Positions 53,915-64,000 of a stretch of 64,000 nt of DNA are shown in pieces. Every line of letters starts with the position of its first letter. Position 1 is the first letter of the stretch. The translations under genes and the position numbers were made by a program. The notes under the pieces were generated by a model, which saw only the letters and a program-made list of their open reading frames with translations, had not been told where the DNA came from and ran no database searches. This DNA is from Pyrenula massariospora (Eukaryota > Ascomycota > Eurotiomycetes > Pyrenulales > Pyrenulaceae): positions 1,116,001 to 1,180,000 of the forward strand of contig JAGFMI010000012.1 of the NCBI GenBank assembly GCA_021030905.1, read 5' to 3'.

Positions 53915-55716
53915 ATGGCCCCTTTCAGCACGTGGATAGGAGCTTCATACATATTTCTTGGTTTCATCTGTTACATGTTATCAAAAGTGGTTTACAACCG
54001 ATATTTCCATCCCTTATCAAAATTTCCAGGCCCGTTTTTGGGCTTGACCACAGACTTATATCTTGCTTCCGTGATCAAGAAATTGCCAATATTCGGCCAA
54101 GAACTACACAAGAAATACGGTATGACAATAAATTCCGACAGTGATACGACAGCTCAATTTCTTAGGTCCTATTGTCCGCATTGCTCCCAATTTGTTATCC
54201 TTTAGCGACCCAAAACTGTTACCAGTAGTGTACCACCGACATGCTGACAAGCCTTCGTTTTATGCCTCATGGATGTTTGGCTACACTACACCGATGTTTC
54301 AGACGCTGGATCATAGACATCACGCTGCGAAGAGGAAGAGGGTGTCAGCATGTGTAGGTTGAGCAATTGCTTTATAAAATAATCAGCTAATTCGTGATGA
54401 TACACAGTGTTCTATGAACTCCATGAAACTATATCACGAAACAAAGATCAGCGAACGTATCGATGAACTATGCCAGAAGCTCGCAGAGCGATCTACTAAG
54501 CATGCCCAGCCGCTAGATTTCAGTGAATACATTCGGTAAGCTCGAAGGAAAACTCTTTTGAGTATGCCGTGGGCGCTGACCGTCGCAGTTGGTTCGTCTC
54601 CGATACCTGGAACTATTTAGCCTACGGTCAGAGCCTGGGATGCGTCCAGCAGGGACGAGACGTCGATGGCCAGCTCGCTGCTCTGCAAGGAGTGTATAAA
54701 ATGGCAGCTAGAGCTGCGGTATTCCCTTGGTTAAGGCTGCTTCTTCGGTATCATATTTTGCGAAATTATGTCTGGGCTTTCTCATCGACATTTCAAAACA
54801 TGAGAAAGCTTTTTGACGTACGTCTACATTCCTTTCTAAGAGGGGATCGCTATCGTTAACACGGGAGAAAGCATTTTGACAGAATGCGCCAGAAGCGCCT
54901 GACGGATTACCACATCCAAAAACAGACCTTATTCTTCGAAGGGTACGCATCCCATTTCATCGACCTTATAAGTCATCGCTCACACTCTCCCCCTCCAGCC
55001 TCGAACCCACCAAAAACCCCCATGAATACCAATTCACACCCTCCAACCTCCTCGCCGAACACATCACCTTCACAGCTGCCTCCCTCGACGGCGCCGCCGC
55101 CCTCATCTCCCCCTTTATCGACAACCTCCTCCACTCTCCCTCCGCCTACACCCGCCTCATCCAAGAAATCACTAGCGCAGCTCAAGACTCCCGACTCTCC
55201 ACTCCAGTCGTCACCTACGACGAAACCTGCCAACTCCCCTACTTCCAAGCCTGCCTCAAAGAGACCCTCCGCCACGATGCCCCCGCCCAGACCATCCTCC
55301 CTCGCGTCGTGAGCCCGCCGGGCTACCACCTCTACGACGGCACCGTGTTCATACCCCCAGGAGCCCACATAGGCGCGAGCCCGCTCATCATCGGCCGCGA
55401 TAGCGATACCTTTGGGCCCGAGCCAGACGTCTGGCGGCCGGAGCGGTGGCTGCCCGGGTCGGATGGCTCCGGGCTGGAGGGCACGGAGCACGAGGCGTAT
55501 GTTCGACGGATGGAGAGGTATGGGCATTGGTGGGGGTATGGGGATCGGGAGTGCGCGGGCAAGTCTTACGCGCTCATGGAGGTGCAGAAGGTGCTGGTGG
55601 AGGTTTTGAGGAGGTTTGAGATGAGAAGGGTGGGGGAGTTTAGGCATGAGAAGTGGGCGTTGGGGATGTATTGGGATCAGGGGGTTGTGCTTGAGGAGAG
55701 AGAGAAGAGTGACTGA
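53915..55716 (+). CDS. Cytochrome P450 monooxygenase
   Basis: Six exons: 53915..54119, 54166..54353, 54408..54535, 54589..54817, 54872..54942 and 54999..55716. They give 512 residues with all phases in agreement. An N-terminal membrane anchor (about residues 8-25) is followed by the proline hinge HPLSKFPGPFLG. Further landmarks are the I-helix area LLAEHITFTAAS, the ExxR pair (Glu362, Arg365 in KETLR), WRPERWL, and the heme loop WGYGDRECAGK with the iron ligand Cys459. The usual first Phe of the heme loop is Trp here, and the Ala-Gly-x-Asp/Glu-Thr motif of helix I is poorly kept. It is an ER-bound oxidase of unknown substrate, similar in layout to P450s of secondary metabolism, with no biosynthetic core enzyme nearby. 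Confidence 0.93.
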
Positions 55717-56653
55717 GGCGGGCCGCAAAATGCGTTATAAGAGGTAGTTGGTTGAGGATCTTGGGAGAAAACTGATGAATTTTTATCTTGTTCAAGTGAT
55801 CTACGATATATTATGTCCTTTAGAAAACTGCCAACCCTCAACGAACACCACTCAATGTCTTTGAACTCTCCCGGCGCGCAAGGGAGTTCACCACTGTGAC
55901 TATATCAATATCAAGAGACCTTGCAGCCAGCTAACAGTCTCCTAAGCTCTGCTGCTCCAATCCCTATCTGACAATTACGCTATCTACCAACAGCCCTTCC
56001 ATCCACCACCCCATCCCGTCTCCTAGTGACAGCACACAAAAACCACTTCCCACTCAGAACCCCCAGAATCGAACGCTCGCGATCACCCCGAATTCTTCTC
56101 TCAACCTCCCCACCACCAAATCAATCGCCATGCATCAACCATACCCAACCTCCTGAGTAACCCTACCTCACACCACCACCCAACCTCCGCCCGGTTCGTA
56201 AGCGCGGCCGTTGCCGCATGCATCGATCGATCTCACAGCCCACGAAACTCGACTCCTCAAAGCTTTCTCCTAACTAGCATGTGGGTGATACGATAGTGCC
56301 GTCGTGATCTCATGTGGCTCGCGAGTATTCGTCTGCGGCATTGCTGTGCGTGCCTTGCATACGCTATCGGGATCTTGCATCGATAGTCCATCTTGGGGGC
56401 CAGATGTGGTGTGGGAGGTTACGTGGGTGGGGTTCGCATGTATTATGCATAGGAAAGGGGTTTGAGAAATTTTGGAGCTTGGATATCGCGATTTTGGGAT
56501 GTTGGAGGAGTTCTCATAGCCCGGGTTTAAGGGTACGGATAGAGTGATAGTTTACCGGCGAATTCAGCAGACAGACAGACAGTGCAATTAAGCTTAGCTA
56601 TCCCATCAAAATCCCGTTAATCAATTAACCAGCTAAAAAAGACATCCAAAACC
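55717..56653. other. Spacer between convergent genes, with a small microsatellite
   Basis: About 940 bases. A CAGA repeat (about four units) lies at 56568-56582. The left part is C-rich and without long frames. No gene was recognised. Confidence 0.5.
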
Positions 56654-58141
56654 CTAAAATCTATACCCCTCCACAAACTTATGATTCGGCGACCGCGGCG
56701 GCACCGACGGCTGCGAACTCCCCAACTCCGAGCTCTTGCCCGAATCCTGCAAGTCATGCACGCCAGTGTTAACCATCTCCGGCCGATGAATCTGCCCCCC
56801 GCCGCCATACCTCGTCGTCGCAAAGTCGTCCGGCGCGCCAGATGAGCGACCGACGTGCACCCAGCTCGGGGACTGGCGCTCGACCTTCTTCGAGCGACAG
56901 CAGAGGACGAGGGCGGTAAGGAGGAGGAGTGCGCCGGCGGCGGAGCCGACTCCGATGCCGGCTTTTGCGCCTGTGGAGAGGCCGTGGGAGCTGGGCGATT
57001 GGGTGGGGGTGGGAGTGGGAGGAGCTGTTGCGGCGGAATTGGCTGAAGTGGTGGTGGTTGGTTGGGACGCCTCGGGTTTGGAGGGCGGTGGGGGTCCGGC
57101 TGTGTTGTTTGGATTGAGAAGACTATGATATGTTAGACTATGTACTCATTAAGCTGTTGGAGGGCGCGAAGACTGACTTATCAATCACGTGCACAACACC
57201 ATTTGCGACTATGTAATCGGGCGTCGTAACTTTTGCCGCGTTGACGTACATGTCACCATCCTGGATTGTAATAGTCAAGTTACTTCCTTGGGCTGTCTTC
57301 AATTGCATCCCGTTCTTGAGGAGCGGGCTGTAGCCAACAAATTGGGGAACAACATGATACTCGAATAAAGCCTGGAGGTCTTGAGACGATGTATTCTGGA
57401 TAAGTTGGTTGCCGTATGCGAGAGCTTGCGCTGAATTGGGGATAAAATAGGTGATATCTGGTATCAGCGTGGCTTGGTTGACATATGTATTTGCCGTGTC
57501 GAGGAATCCACCTCTATTCAGAATTTCGACGAAGTACTGGAGTTGCGCTGTGGGAACCTCGTCCACTGCGGTAATCGGTATGGAAAGGATGTCGTCGATT
57601 ATATGGACAATACCACCGGTGCAAACAATATCCTATGTCTTCTCAATCACGTGACCGAGGAGGTGATGTTGATGGGACGTACCGCTGAACTTATGGTGCT
57701 TACATTCTTGTTCCCAGATACGATCTGAGGCGCACCTTTGGGAGACAATACAAGCTCCACCGCCTGTCCAGCCGTGACATTTGCATAGCTTCCATTGACC
57801 AAGTTGCTTGCGACAAATTGGGGAGTCTTTGAGAAAGACAGTGTTGGGAAACCCCCTTTCAGCAGAGAATACTGTGTTAGTGCTTCAAGCAGATCAGTGC
57901 TCAAGGTGGTGTTGTCGGTTTGGCTAAGATATTTTCCAATGGCATCGTTGGTGGGTGCGAGGTAGGTGAAATTATTGGCATTTGTTAGCAATTTATGCAG
58001 ATCTGAAGTGCCGTTTATGTAGCTTTCTAAAGTCGACAATTCTGAGCGGCTCTGGAGAATATCAAGAAGGCCTGTTGAACAAACGTGTGTAGCTAGTGCT
58101 ACAAGCCACCACCAGAAAATTTGTACCCGCAGCAGCTCCAT
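56654..58141 (-). CDS. Fasciclin-domain surface protein with single C-terminal membrane helix
   Basis: Exons 58141..57683, 57632..57178 and 57122..56654, 460 residues, phases consistent. A signal peptide (about 22 residues) precedes two fasciclin (FAS1) domains. The first has FTYLAPTNDAIGKYL and, across intron 1, GGIVHIIDDIL. The second has ITYFIPNSAQALAYGN and VVHVIDNLLNPNNTA. A Pro/Ser/Thr-rich, probably glycosylated stalk follows, then a membrane helix at about residues 359-380 (GIGVGSAAGALLLLTALVLCC) and a polar cytoplasmic tail of 75 residues. FAS1 domains mediate adhesion to other cells or matrix. Many fungal members are GPI-anchored, while this one has a true membrane span and tail. 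Confidence 0.92.
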
Positions 58142-59387
58142 TGTAATTTCAAGCTTGCTTGGGAAGAGAGAAATGGAAAAAAGGAAGAGAACCTACATGA
58201 CCATGCTGCTACGTAGGTGACATCAAAGCAGGTTGGAGCGGGGGTTGTCGAACGGTGCCCGTGCTCCGCGTCGAATTGCCAGGACCCTAGCTTCATCCTA
58301 TGTGCCAGGGCGCTCTAATTGGCAAGTGGTACGGAGTTGCGATATCGTCAATCTGGGGTATTGGATAGCGCGATGATGGGAGCTGGGAAGAAAACATGGG
58401 GAAAATGGATGTTCATGCGCTAACGGTTGCCTTGTCGGGGTATGGCGCCTGCACTATTCTCGCATGGGAACAGCTACCGGTCCTTGGGCCAGTCAGGTGC
58501 GCGCCGTGCATTTCATGCCCGACTTGTACCGAGGCTGTCCAGCCTCCTGCCCTCCTGCCCTCCCTTGATCGCACCTGAATTTTCCACAAATCTTGGCATT
58601 CACGTGCACGGACGTTGAGTCTTGGCAGCGGTCTACATCAGGACCGGCGCGTCGCGTCTTAAGGGATTCCCCTTACGTACCGTGCGTACTTCACGTCGCC
58701 CATGTCTCAGGGCGAATATGTCGAACGGCGCACATCGCGAAACCCTTAATACGGATAGTGCGATGCCTTCTTGATATTGCTCCCAGAGTTCCAGCTACAA
58801 CGCCGTTCTTGGCTGCACGGACCTGTAGTCTCTAAAGCTCAGAAACAGGCTGCACCGAATTGCTGGCCGATGCAGCTGAACCAGGCAGCTTTGTGCAATC
58901 GTCTCCCTTTATGATCTTGTCACTCGTCACTCGTCAATGATCTCATTTACCTAGCCGGGGTTCTCCTGCCCAAGGCAACGGCATATTCTTCTACATCCAT
59001 CTTATTCGAATTCTTCATGTATCCTACAAAATCCGTTCATATTCTCACACCCTTTTCGATACGTTTTGGGGTCAACATTTCTTTCTTCAGCTGGGCAAAC
59101 GCCAATACCGTGCGCATAATATTCCACATTTGTCTGCCGTTCAATTTATATCTGTTAAAGTTGTCGTTTACATATTGCACAAGGCTGGGGATAAGCTGAG
59201 ACATCTGGAGAGGAACGATTTAGCCAGCAAGGAGATAATATACATGGTTGCACCACAGTTACAAGCCGGCTAGCTACCAGGAGAGGATGTATGAAATAGC
59301 TCTTCGCCCTAGGATGACCATTTGTCCGTCCTTCATTGACTTTCATGACTGCCCCTCAACAATTGCGCCAAAAGAGCCCATATCTTC
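58142..59387. other. Intergenic, nothing recognised
   Basis: About 1.25 kb between two leftward genes. It should hold the fasciclin gene's promoter and the NmrA-like gene's 3' flank. No coding or repeat signal was found. Confidence 0.5.
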
Positions 59388-60344
59388 TCAGCCAATCTTC
59401 TCCAAGTTCTTCTTCACCCACTCCTCCACACCGATCAACTTTAAACCCCTCTCCTCGCTCCATGTACCCTCCTTCGCCCAGCTCACACCGGGCAGCCCCC
59501 TCCCAAATACGACTCTATACTTCTTCAACCCATTCCCAGGATCCGCCGCCAACTCCCCCTCCAAAAACGGCACATCCCACACCTCCCTCCTCACCCCCTT
59601 CCCCAACCTCTCCACAATCTCCGCCAACTCCCCATACGACACCGTCTCCCCCGCCACCTTAAGAACCCGATCCCACCCCAATTCCGCATCATAAACCGCC
59701 TCCGCCACACACCTCCCCACATCCTCCACACACGTCGCCGTAACCCTATTCCCCCACCCCCCCAACGCCCTCACCACATACCCCTCCCCCTCCCCCTCCT
59801 TCCCCACAACCCCCCACCCGGGCTCAAACAAAAAACTCATATAAACCCCCACACTAAACACCAACCACCTCGTCCCCTGCTGCCCCCTGAGCAACCCCCT
59901 AACCCCCAACTGCTCATCAAACAGCTCCTGCCCGCTCCCCTGCCCCAGCGCATCATAGTCCAGCCCGTACTGCCACGGCACGTAGTGCGGCACGCTCGCG
60001 TCCAGCGCCGCGCGGGAGATCTTGAGCTGCGTGCCCGGCGGGGCGTACATGCCGGTGCAGGAGATGAGGTGGGTGTAGGCGCCGGCGCGGAAGGCGGTGG
60101 CGAGGGTGGATTGGGGGGCGGTGGTGATGTCGAGGGGGAGGGTGGAGATTTGGAGACGGTCAAGGTGAGGGGTGAGGGGGTGAGGGGTGGCACTGGGGGA
60201 GGGGCGGAGGGTGGTGGTGATTTTTGTGGAGGGGGGGCGGGAGGGGTGGGTGGAGAGGTGGGCGAGGACTTGGAGGCCGAGTTCGCCGGTGCCGCCGAGG
60301 AGGAGGATTGAGAGGGGGGTGGGGTGGGGTTGGGGTTGGGACAT
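59388..60344 (-). CDS. NmrA/isoflavone-reductase-like NAD(P)-binding protein
   Basis: Single exon, 318 residues from the ATG at 60344. An in-frame ATG at 60530 would add a low-complexity leader with no family value. The cofactor loop GGTGELG is at residues 17-23. Further landmarks are THLISCTGMYAPPGTQLKI, HYVPWQYGLDYDALG, TRWLVFSVGVYMSFLFEP and RVLKVAGETVSYGELAEIVE, all placed as in NmrA-like or isoflavone-reductase-like fungal oxidoreductases. The substrate is unknown. The first half of the coding strand is C-rich and the second half G-rich, an extreme case of a trend seen in several genes here. Confidence 0.85.
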   Translation of the reverse strand: MSQPQPHPTPLSILLLGGTGELGLQVLAHLSTHPSRPPSTKITTTLRPSPSATPHPLTPHLDRLQISTLPLDITTAPQSTLATAFRAGAYTHLISCTGMYAPPGTQLKISRAALDASVPHYVPWQYGLDYDALGQGSGQELFDEQLGVRGLLRGQQGTRWLVFSVGVYMSFLFEPGWGVVGKEGEGEGYVVRALGGWGNRVTATCVEDVGRCVAEAVYDAELGWDRVLKVAGETVSYGELAEIVERLGKGVRREVWDVPFLEGELAADPGNGLKKYRVVFGRGLPGVSWAKEGTWSEERGLKLIGVEEWVKKNLEKIG

Positions 60345-61668
60345 TGTGTAGGGAAGGGGGGAGCTGGAGGTAGGAGGGTGGTGGTGGTGGTAATGGTGAG
60401 AGACTGGGCACTGATCTGATGTGGAAGAGAGGAATGTGAATGGCTGACCCCCGTGATGGATTAGAGATAGAGTATTGAGAGCAGAGTAGGCAAGGACATG
60501 ATGTCCATGGATTTGAATCAATGGCGGCAATTCATTACTCTTATACTACTGCTCTCAACGCAGGTACTCCTCCCGTTTAAATCCGTATGGATGTCTGTCG
60601 AATCCACAGCTAAGCTCTTACGAGTATCCGCCGCTCCACGTTTCTTTTTACTAGATACTATCATATCAAACAAAGACGGCGGAAGAGACCTATGATCGAC
60701 ACATCTAACGATTCAACTAAGTCTGATTACTAAAGGGTGGGTAGCGGAATGCTGGAGTTAAGGCCGCTGTCTCCGCCTGTATGTAGAAGGGGCTTGGCGC
60801 TTTACCGCCGGAGAATTCACCCACAGGTAACGCACTGAATGAGAAGACCGAAGGTTATTAGCAATGATAATTTAACAATAGGCCTGGACTGTATCACATC
60901 CTGGATCGTAGGAGATGTTGTGGGGCATTACCTAGACAAGGGATCATAGTCTACGCCAGTATTTCTGCCTACATAGGTACTGTTTAGTTTCTAAGTAGCA
61001 CCTTCGTACTGTCGCTAGACGCCGTATTCGCCCTCTCGTTCGATTGTCTTATGGCTTTCTACATGCCGGCCTAGGTTCATTTACTGCTCGAGGCGACCAA
61101 CGCATGTAAATATTCTGAATCCATTGACGTCTAACAGAACATGACGACTGCATTTTTCATCTGACCGGCAGTGGAAAGGAAGGCAGAATTTTCAGGCATT
61201 GTTGATGTAACTAAGATATCGATAACAGGAGTTCTATGCTTGAATGATCAACGAAGACGCCATATCTCTAAGCTCATGCTTGTGTTCATACTCGTATTGA
61301 TCTTCGTCAATCTTGTGTGATGCGCTACAATATAAGGAAAGCGTGCAATGTGATACCGATTGCCTCTGCCATATCCGTAAGGACCACATTTTTAAAGTCA
61401 AAGATAGTGTACAATAGAGGGCGAGCAAGCTCTCAGGAAGAATCGCTCTGCGTATTTAACTTCCCATAGGACGCCCTGCTGCTTTAACAAGATGCAAATG
61501 CTTCTTCAAATAATGCTTGATGTTAGGCATGTGTTGGGAAATTTGGAGAAGCGGAGTCCAGAACAAGTCGTAGCCCAACCAACGAATTTCCTCCTGAACC
61601 ATGCAATAGCTTCGATCTGACTGCAAGATTGTCGGACATGGTTCCCACAAAGCCTGAAATAAAGACAA
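60345..61668. other. Intergenic, nothing recognised
   Basis: About 1.3 kb between the NmrA-like gene's start and the end of the F-box gene. Short frames without family features, no repeat noted. Confidence 0.5.
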
Positions 61669-63156
61669 TCAGTGGTGATGATGGTCAACACCACTCAGAT
61701 TGTTAAAGAGAGGCTCAAATGTTGGATCAATACCCACTTCCATGGGGTCCACATAATCACCCTCCAACAGCAATGGATTCGCATCGTGGTCCATGATATC
61801 GCCAGCAGAAACAATGTAGTCATTCAAAGCCTCCTGCATCGTGTACCCACATTCGTCGGCGTCCCAAATGTCCCAATTGATGAGGCTCATGTCCCAGACG
61901 CGGTCATCCTCTTCTGACCTTAACCAACCCCAGAATTGGGCAGATTTGAGATAGAGCTCCCTTGAGATGTTGTCGATAAGATCGACCCACGACCCTCTCA
62001 CTAAGCTGACAAATGCGAGACGTAGGATCTCTAGCGATTCTCCTTGACGTTCGAGACAAGCAAACAGCTCTTCTGCGTTCGTGTCGATCGACATCAGAGA
62101 TATGCTGCGTAGCTTGTCCCATTTGAAGTCTCCCATGATCTGGTTCAACGGGACAGCAGGATGCATGGGGCAGTCAAGGAACTTTATCTCCATAAATTGT
62201 AGGCCCGGTGCACTGGTAAAAACATCCTTCAAGCAGCCTTCCCTGATGACTGAGTAGCAAACAGGCGGCTCGTGTTCTTCATCCTCCTCATCTTCCGACT
62301 CTGCATCTAGCTTGAACACTAACTTGATCTCCTCTGCAAATCGAAACACCTCCGAGGCATTCCAGCGACTTCGCGCTTTCAATCGCTTGAACACATTTGG
62401 GCTGATGGCGCCAATCTCAAAATTTTGCACCTTTGGACCAGCTTTAGAAAGCGCTTCGATGAAGTGGACAGCCTGTCGAATCCCTAGAATGCTATTGATC
62501 CGATATGGGAGTGTGGCCGTGTCATTGACAAGCTCTGGGAAATCTTTGAGCGGCTCACGGAATCGCTCGGTGAGACGGTGAATACAGCGTCCCTGATTAT
62601 CGAACTTGACATGCTTGAGAGAGTGGAAGCGCGGGATGGCTTTTAGAACGATTGCCCAGTGCTCACCGTTCTTTCCCAGCACCTGCTCTTGGGCTTTTTG
62701 TAGAGCACTATACATCCGAAAGTGCTCATCAACCTTCTCATTGCTGATCCCTGGATCGGAAATGAATCTCTTGAAATCTCTAACCCTTGCTCGAGTTTCT
62801 CTTGCGCTCATCCCACTCGAAGGTGGAGGTGGGGCATCTGGGTGGTAAGGGCGATTCGACAAGACAAAATTCTTGTAGCAATGAGTGCTATGAATGATTG
62901 GAAGCACATTCGCTTCATATCGAAGAAATTTGACATGATGACTGAACGGAGACTGGGAGAGCTTGTTGAGTCGCTCCAGAGATTCGGAAGAGCAGTTGAA
63001 CGTGACATCGGAAACTAGATAATTAGCCCCTACTTCAGCGAGACCCTTGCAGACTAGCCGCAGGTTGGCGATATCTTTGGCTGGTAGCATCTCGCAGATG
63101 AGGTATAGTACGTCCAGGGGACATGTCAGGCAGGTCGGAGTATCAGTCTGGGCCAT
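61669..63156 (-). CDS. F-box protein
   Basis: Single exon, 495 residues. The F-box is at about residues 11-50 (LTCPLDVLYLICEMLPAKDIANLRLVCKGL is its pattern of LP/L...I..L...D...L..VCK). The rest is a long helical and Leu-rich region that could form repeats, as in fungal F-box/LRR-like proteins, with an acidic patch (SEDEEDEEHEPP) in the middle and a C-terminal His run. F-box proteins bring targets to SCF ubiquitin ligases through Skp1. The target is unknown. The single ATG start is followed at once by the F-box, which supports the chosen start. Confidence 0.85.
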   Translation of the reverse strand: MAQTDTPTCLTCPLDVLYLICEMLPAKDIANLRLVCKGLAEVGANYLVSDVTFNCSSESLERLNKLSQSPFSHHVKFLRYEANVLPIIHSTHCYKNFVLSNRPYHPDAPPPPSSGMSARETRARVRDFKRFISDPGISNEKVDEHFRMYSALQKAQEQVLGKNGEHWAIVLKAIPRFHSLKHVKFDNQGRCIHRLTERFREPLKDFPELVNDTATLPYRINSILGIRQAVHFIEALSKAGPKVQNFEIGAISPNVFKRLKARSRWNASEVFRFAEEIKLVFKLDAESEDEEDEEHEPPVCYSVIREGCLKDVFTSAPGLQFMEIKFLDCPMHPAVPLNQIMGDFKWDKLRSISLMSIDTNAEELFACLERQGESLEILRLAFVSLVRGSWVDLIDNISRELYLKSAQFWGWLRSEEDDRVWDMSLINWDIWDADECGYTMQEALNDYIVSAGDIMDHDANPLLLEGDYVDPMEVGIDPTFEPLFNNLSGVDHHHH

Positions 63157-63911
63157 GATCGTCGGTCAGAGGTGTGCAAAGTTGGACAGACGTCTCCCAC
63201 TTGTCGATAAAAGGAAAAGTTTCAAGATGAGCGTTTGGCTATGGCGATCGACAGAATGTTGGGAAATTCAGGCAAGTATAGTCAGCAGAGAATTTAAACC
63301 ATTCCCGTATCTTCCGAGCGCAAAGAAGTCAAGTGGATGCGGTACCGGTCAAGGCGACGGGATCACCTCATGGCCCAAGGCAGCACTGTTCACCGTATCC
63401 GAATATCGACACAGCACTTGGCAGTTCGACAAATGCGGGCTAGCTTTCGCAGAAGAGAAAGTCGATACAAAGGTAGTCTATGGCTGTGCAGAATTTAGCA
63501 GAGGCACCAAATGCATGGTGAATGCTTACACTCACCACAAAGTCAGTCCTTTCACCCCGTTCTTCACTAGTAGAATCTAGATGCGGTTTAGAACGGGTGG
63601 TTGCCTCTGAAATGCGCGACTCATGTCGCGCTAGTCCTGCGGGCACACGTGTGCACGTGACCGAACGCACATGGGGAAGGCACGTTTCTGAGAGCACGCC
63701 GGATAGCTGTCAGTCGCTAAGTGTCAAAATAACAAATTGAGGGAATATGGGTAAGAGAAATATAATTCTGCCATGCGAATTAAAATTTTTGTCGACTGAC
63801 GAACTGTAAATCGCATCTTCTGACTCCTAGCTTCGTCGGTGGAGTGACAAGGATTGGCGGGAGGTGTTGAAAAGCGTACTTATTTCATTCCTACCTAGAG
63901 GCTCGGCCACC
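63157..63911. other. Divergent promoter region, nothing recognised
   Basis: About 755 bases between the leftward F-box gene and a rightward gene start at 63912. The frames here are short or run opposite the F-box gene. Confidence 0.5.
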
Positions 63912-64000
63912 ATGGCCCATTTTGATTCCAAGAGCACTATCCCCTCCAGCACCGAGAAATGGTCCCAAATCGCTAGAACGCTGGAAGCATACAGGCTGTG
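63912..64000 (+). CDS. Start of a gene cut by the window edge
   Basis: An ATG in a good fungal start context (CCACCATGG) opens a frame that stays open to the last base (29 codons, beginning MAHFDSKSTIPSST). The piece is too short for a family call. Divergent layout with the F-box gene supports a real start. Confidence 0.5.
   Translation, partial: MAHFDSKSTIPSSTEKWSQIARTLEAYRL

Noticed and set aside
59388-60530. N-terminal extension of the NmrA-like protein from the ATG at 60530
   Set aside because: The extra 62 residues are His/Ser/Pro low-complexity, and the family begins at the later ATG at 60344.

Overview
The window is nuclear DNA of a filamentous ascomycete (Pezizomycotina). Coding regions are broken by short introns of about 45-90 bases with GT/AG ends and branch points such as CTAAC or CTGAC. 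It also carries families typical of this group: two DUF3176 membrane proteins, a Pth11-like fungal rhodopsin-fold receptor, a GPI-anchored amylase-like enzyme, a fungal transcription-factor-domain protein and a P450. The class within Pezizomycotina cannot be fixed from the sequence alone. I saw no tRNA, rRNA, CRISPR array or intact transposon.

Left part (1-24.6 kb): the 3' end of a triple-KH RNA-binding protein; a BTB/POZ protein followed by a degenerate minisatellite; a Wss1-type DNA-protein-crosslink protease; a DUF3176 membrane protein; a six-exon Pth11-like receptor; about 3.3 kb without intact genes that holds an unidentified decayed coding relic; Mediator subunit Med14; the vacuolar effluxer Atg22; and protein disulfide isomerase with two CGHC sites and an HDEL tail.

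Middle part (24.6-42.7 kb): a GPI-anchored alpha-amylase-like enzyme; a divergent pair of oxidoreductases (SDR and NmrA-like) next to a fungal transcription-factor-domain gene, which may form a small metabolic unit; a second DUF3176 gene; uracil-DNA glycosylase with a PIP-like N-terminus and a long acidic tail; the chromatin actin-related protein Arp4; and, divergent from Arp4, a Tls1/C9orf78-like splicing factor. UNG, Arp4, Wss1, Med14 and the Tls1-like gene are conserved nuclear housekeeping genes.

Right part (42.7-64 kb): a 2 kb gene-free stretch with short repeats and hairpins; a C2H2 zinc-finger gene; a decayed coding relic; a MICOS Mic26/27-like gene; an orphan multi-pass membrane protein; a probable pseudogene of a CorA-like fungal membrane protein; a six-exon P450; a fasciclin-domain surface protein; an NmrA-like reductase; an F-box protein; and the first codons of a gene that leaves the window.

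The most striking global pattern is compositional. At least eight unrelated genes, on both strands, switch within the coding region from a C-rich to a G-rich coding strand, always with C first and G second. No complete new defence or mobile system was found. The best candidates for follow-up are this switch, the hairpins and repeat arrays, and the unidentified relics.
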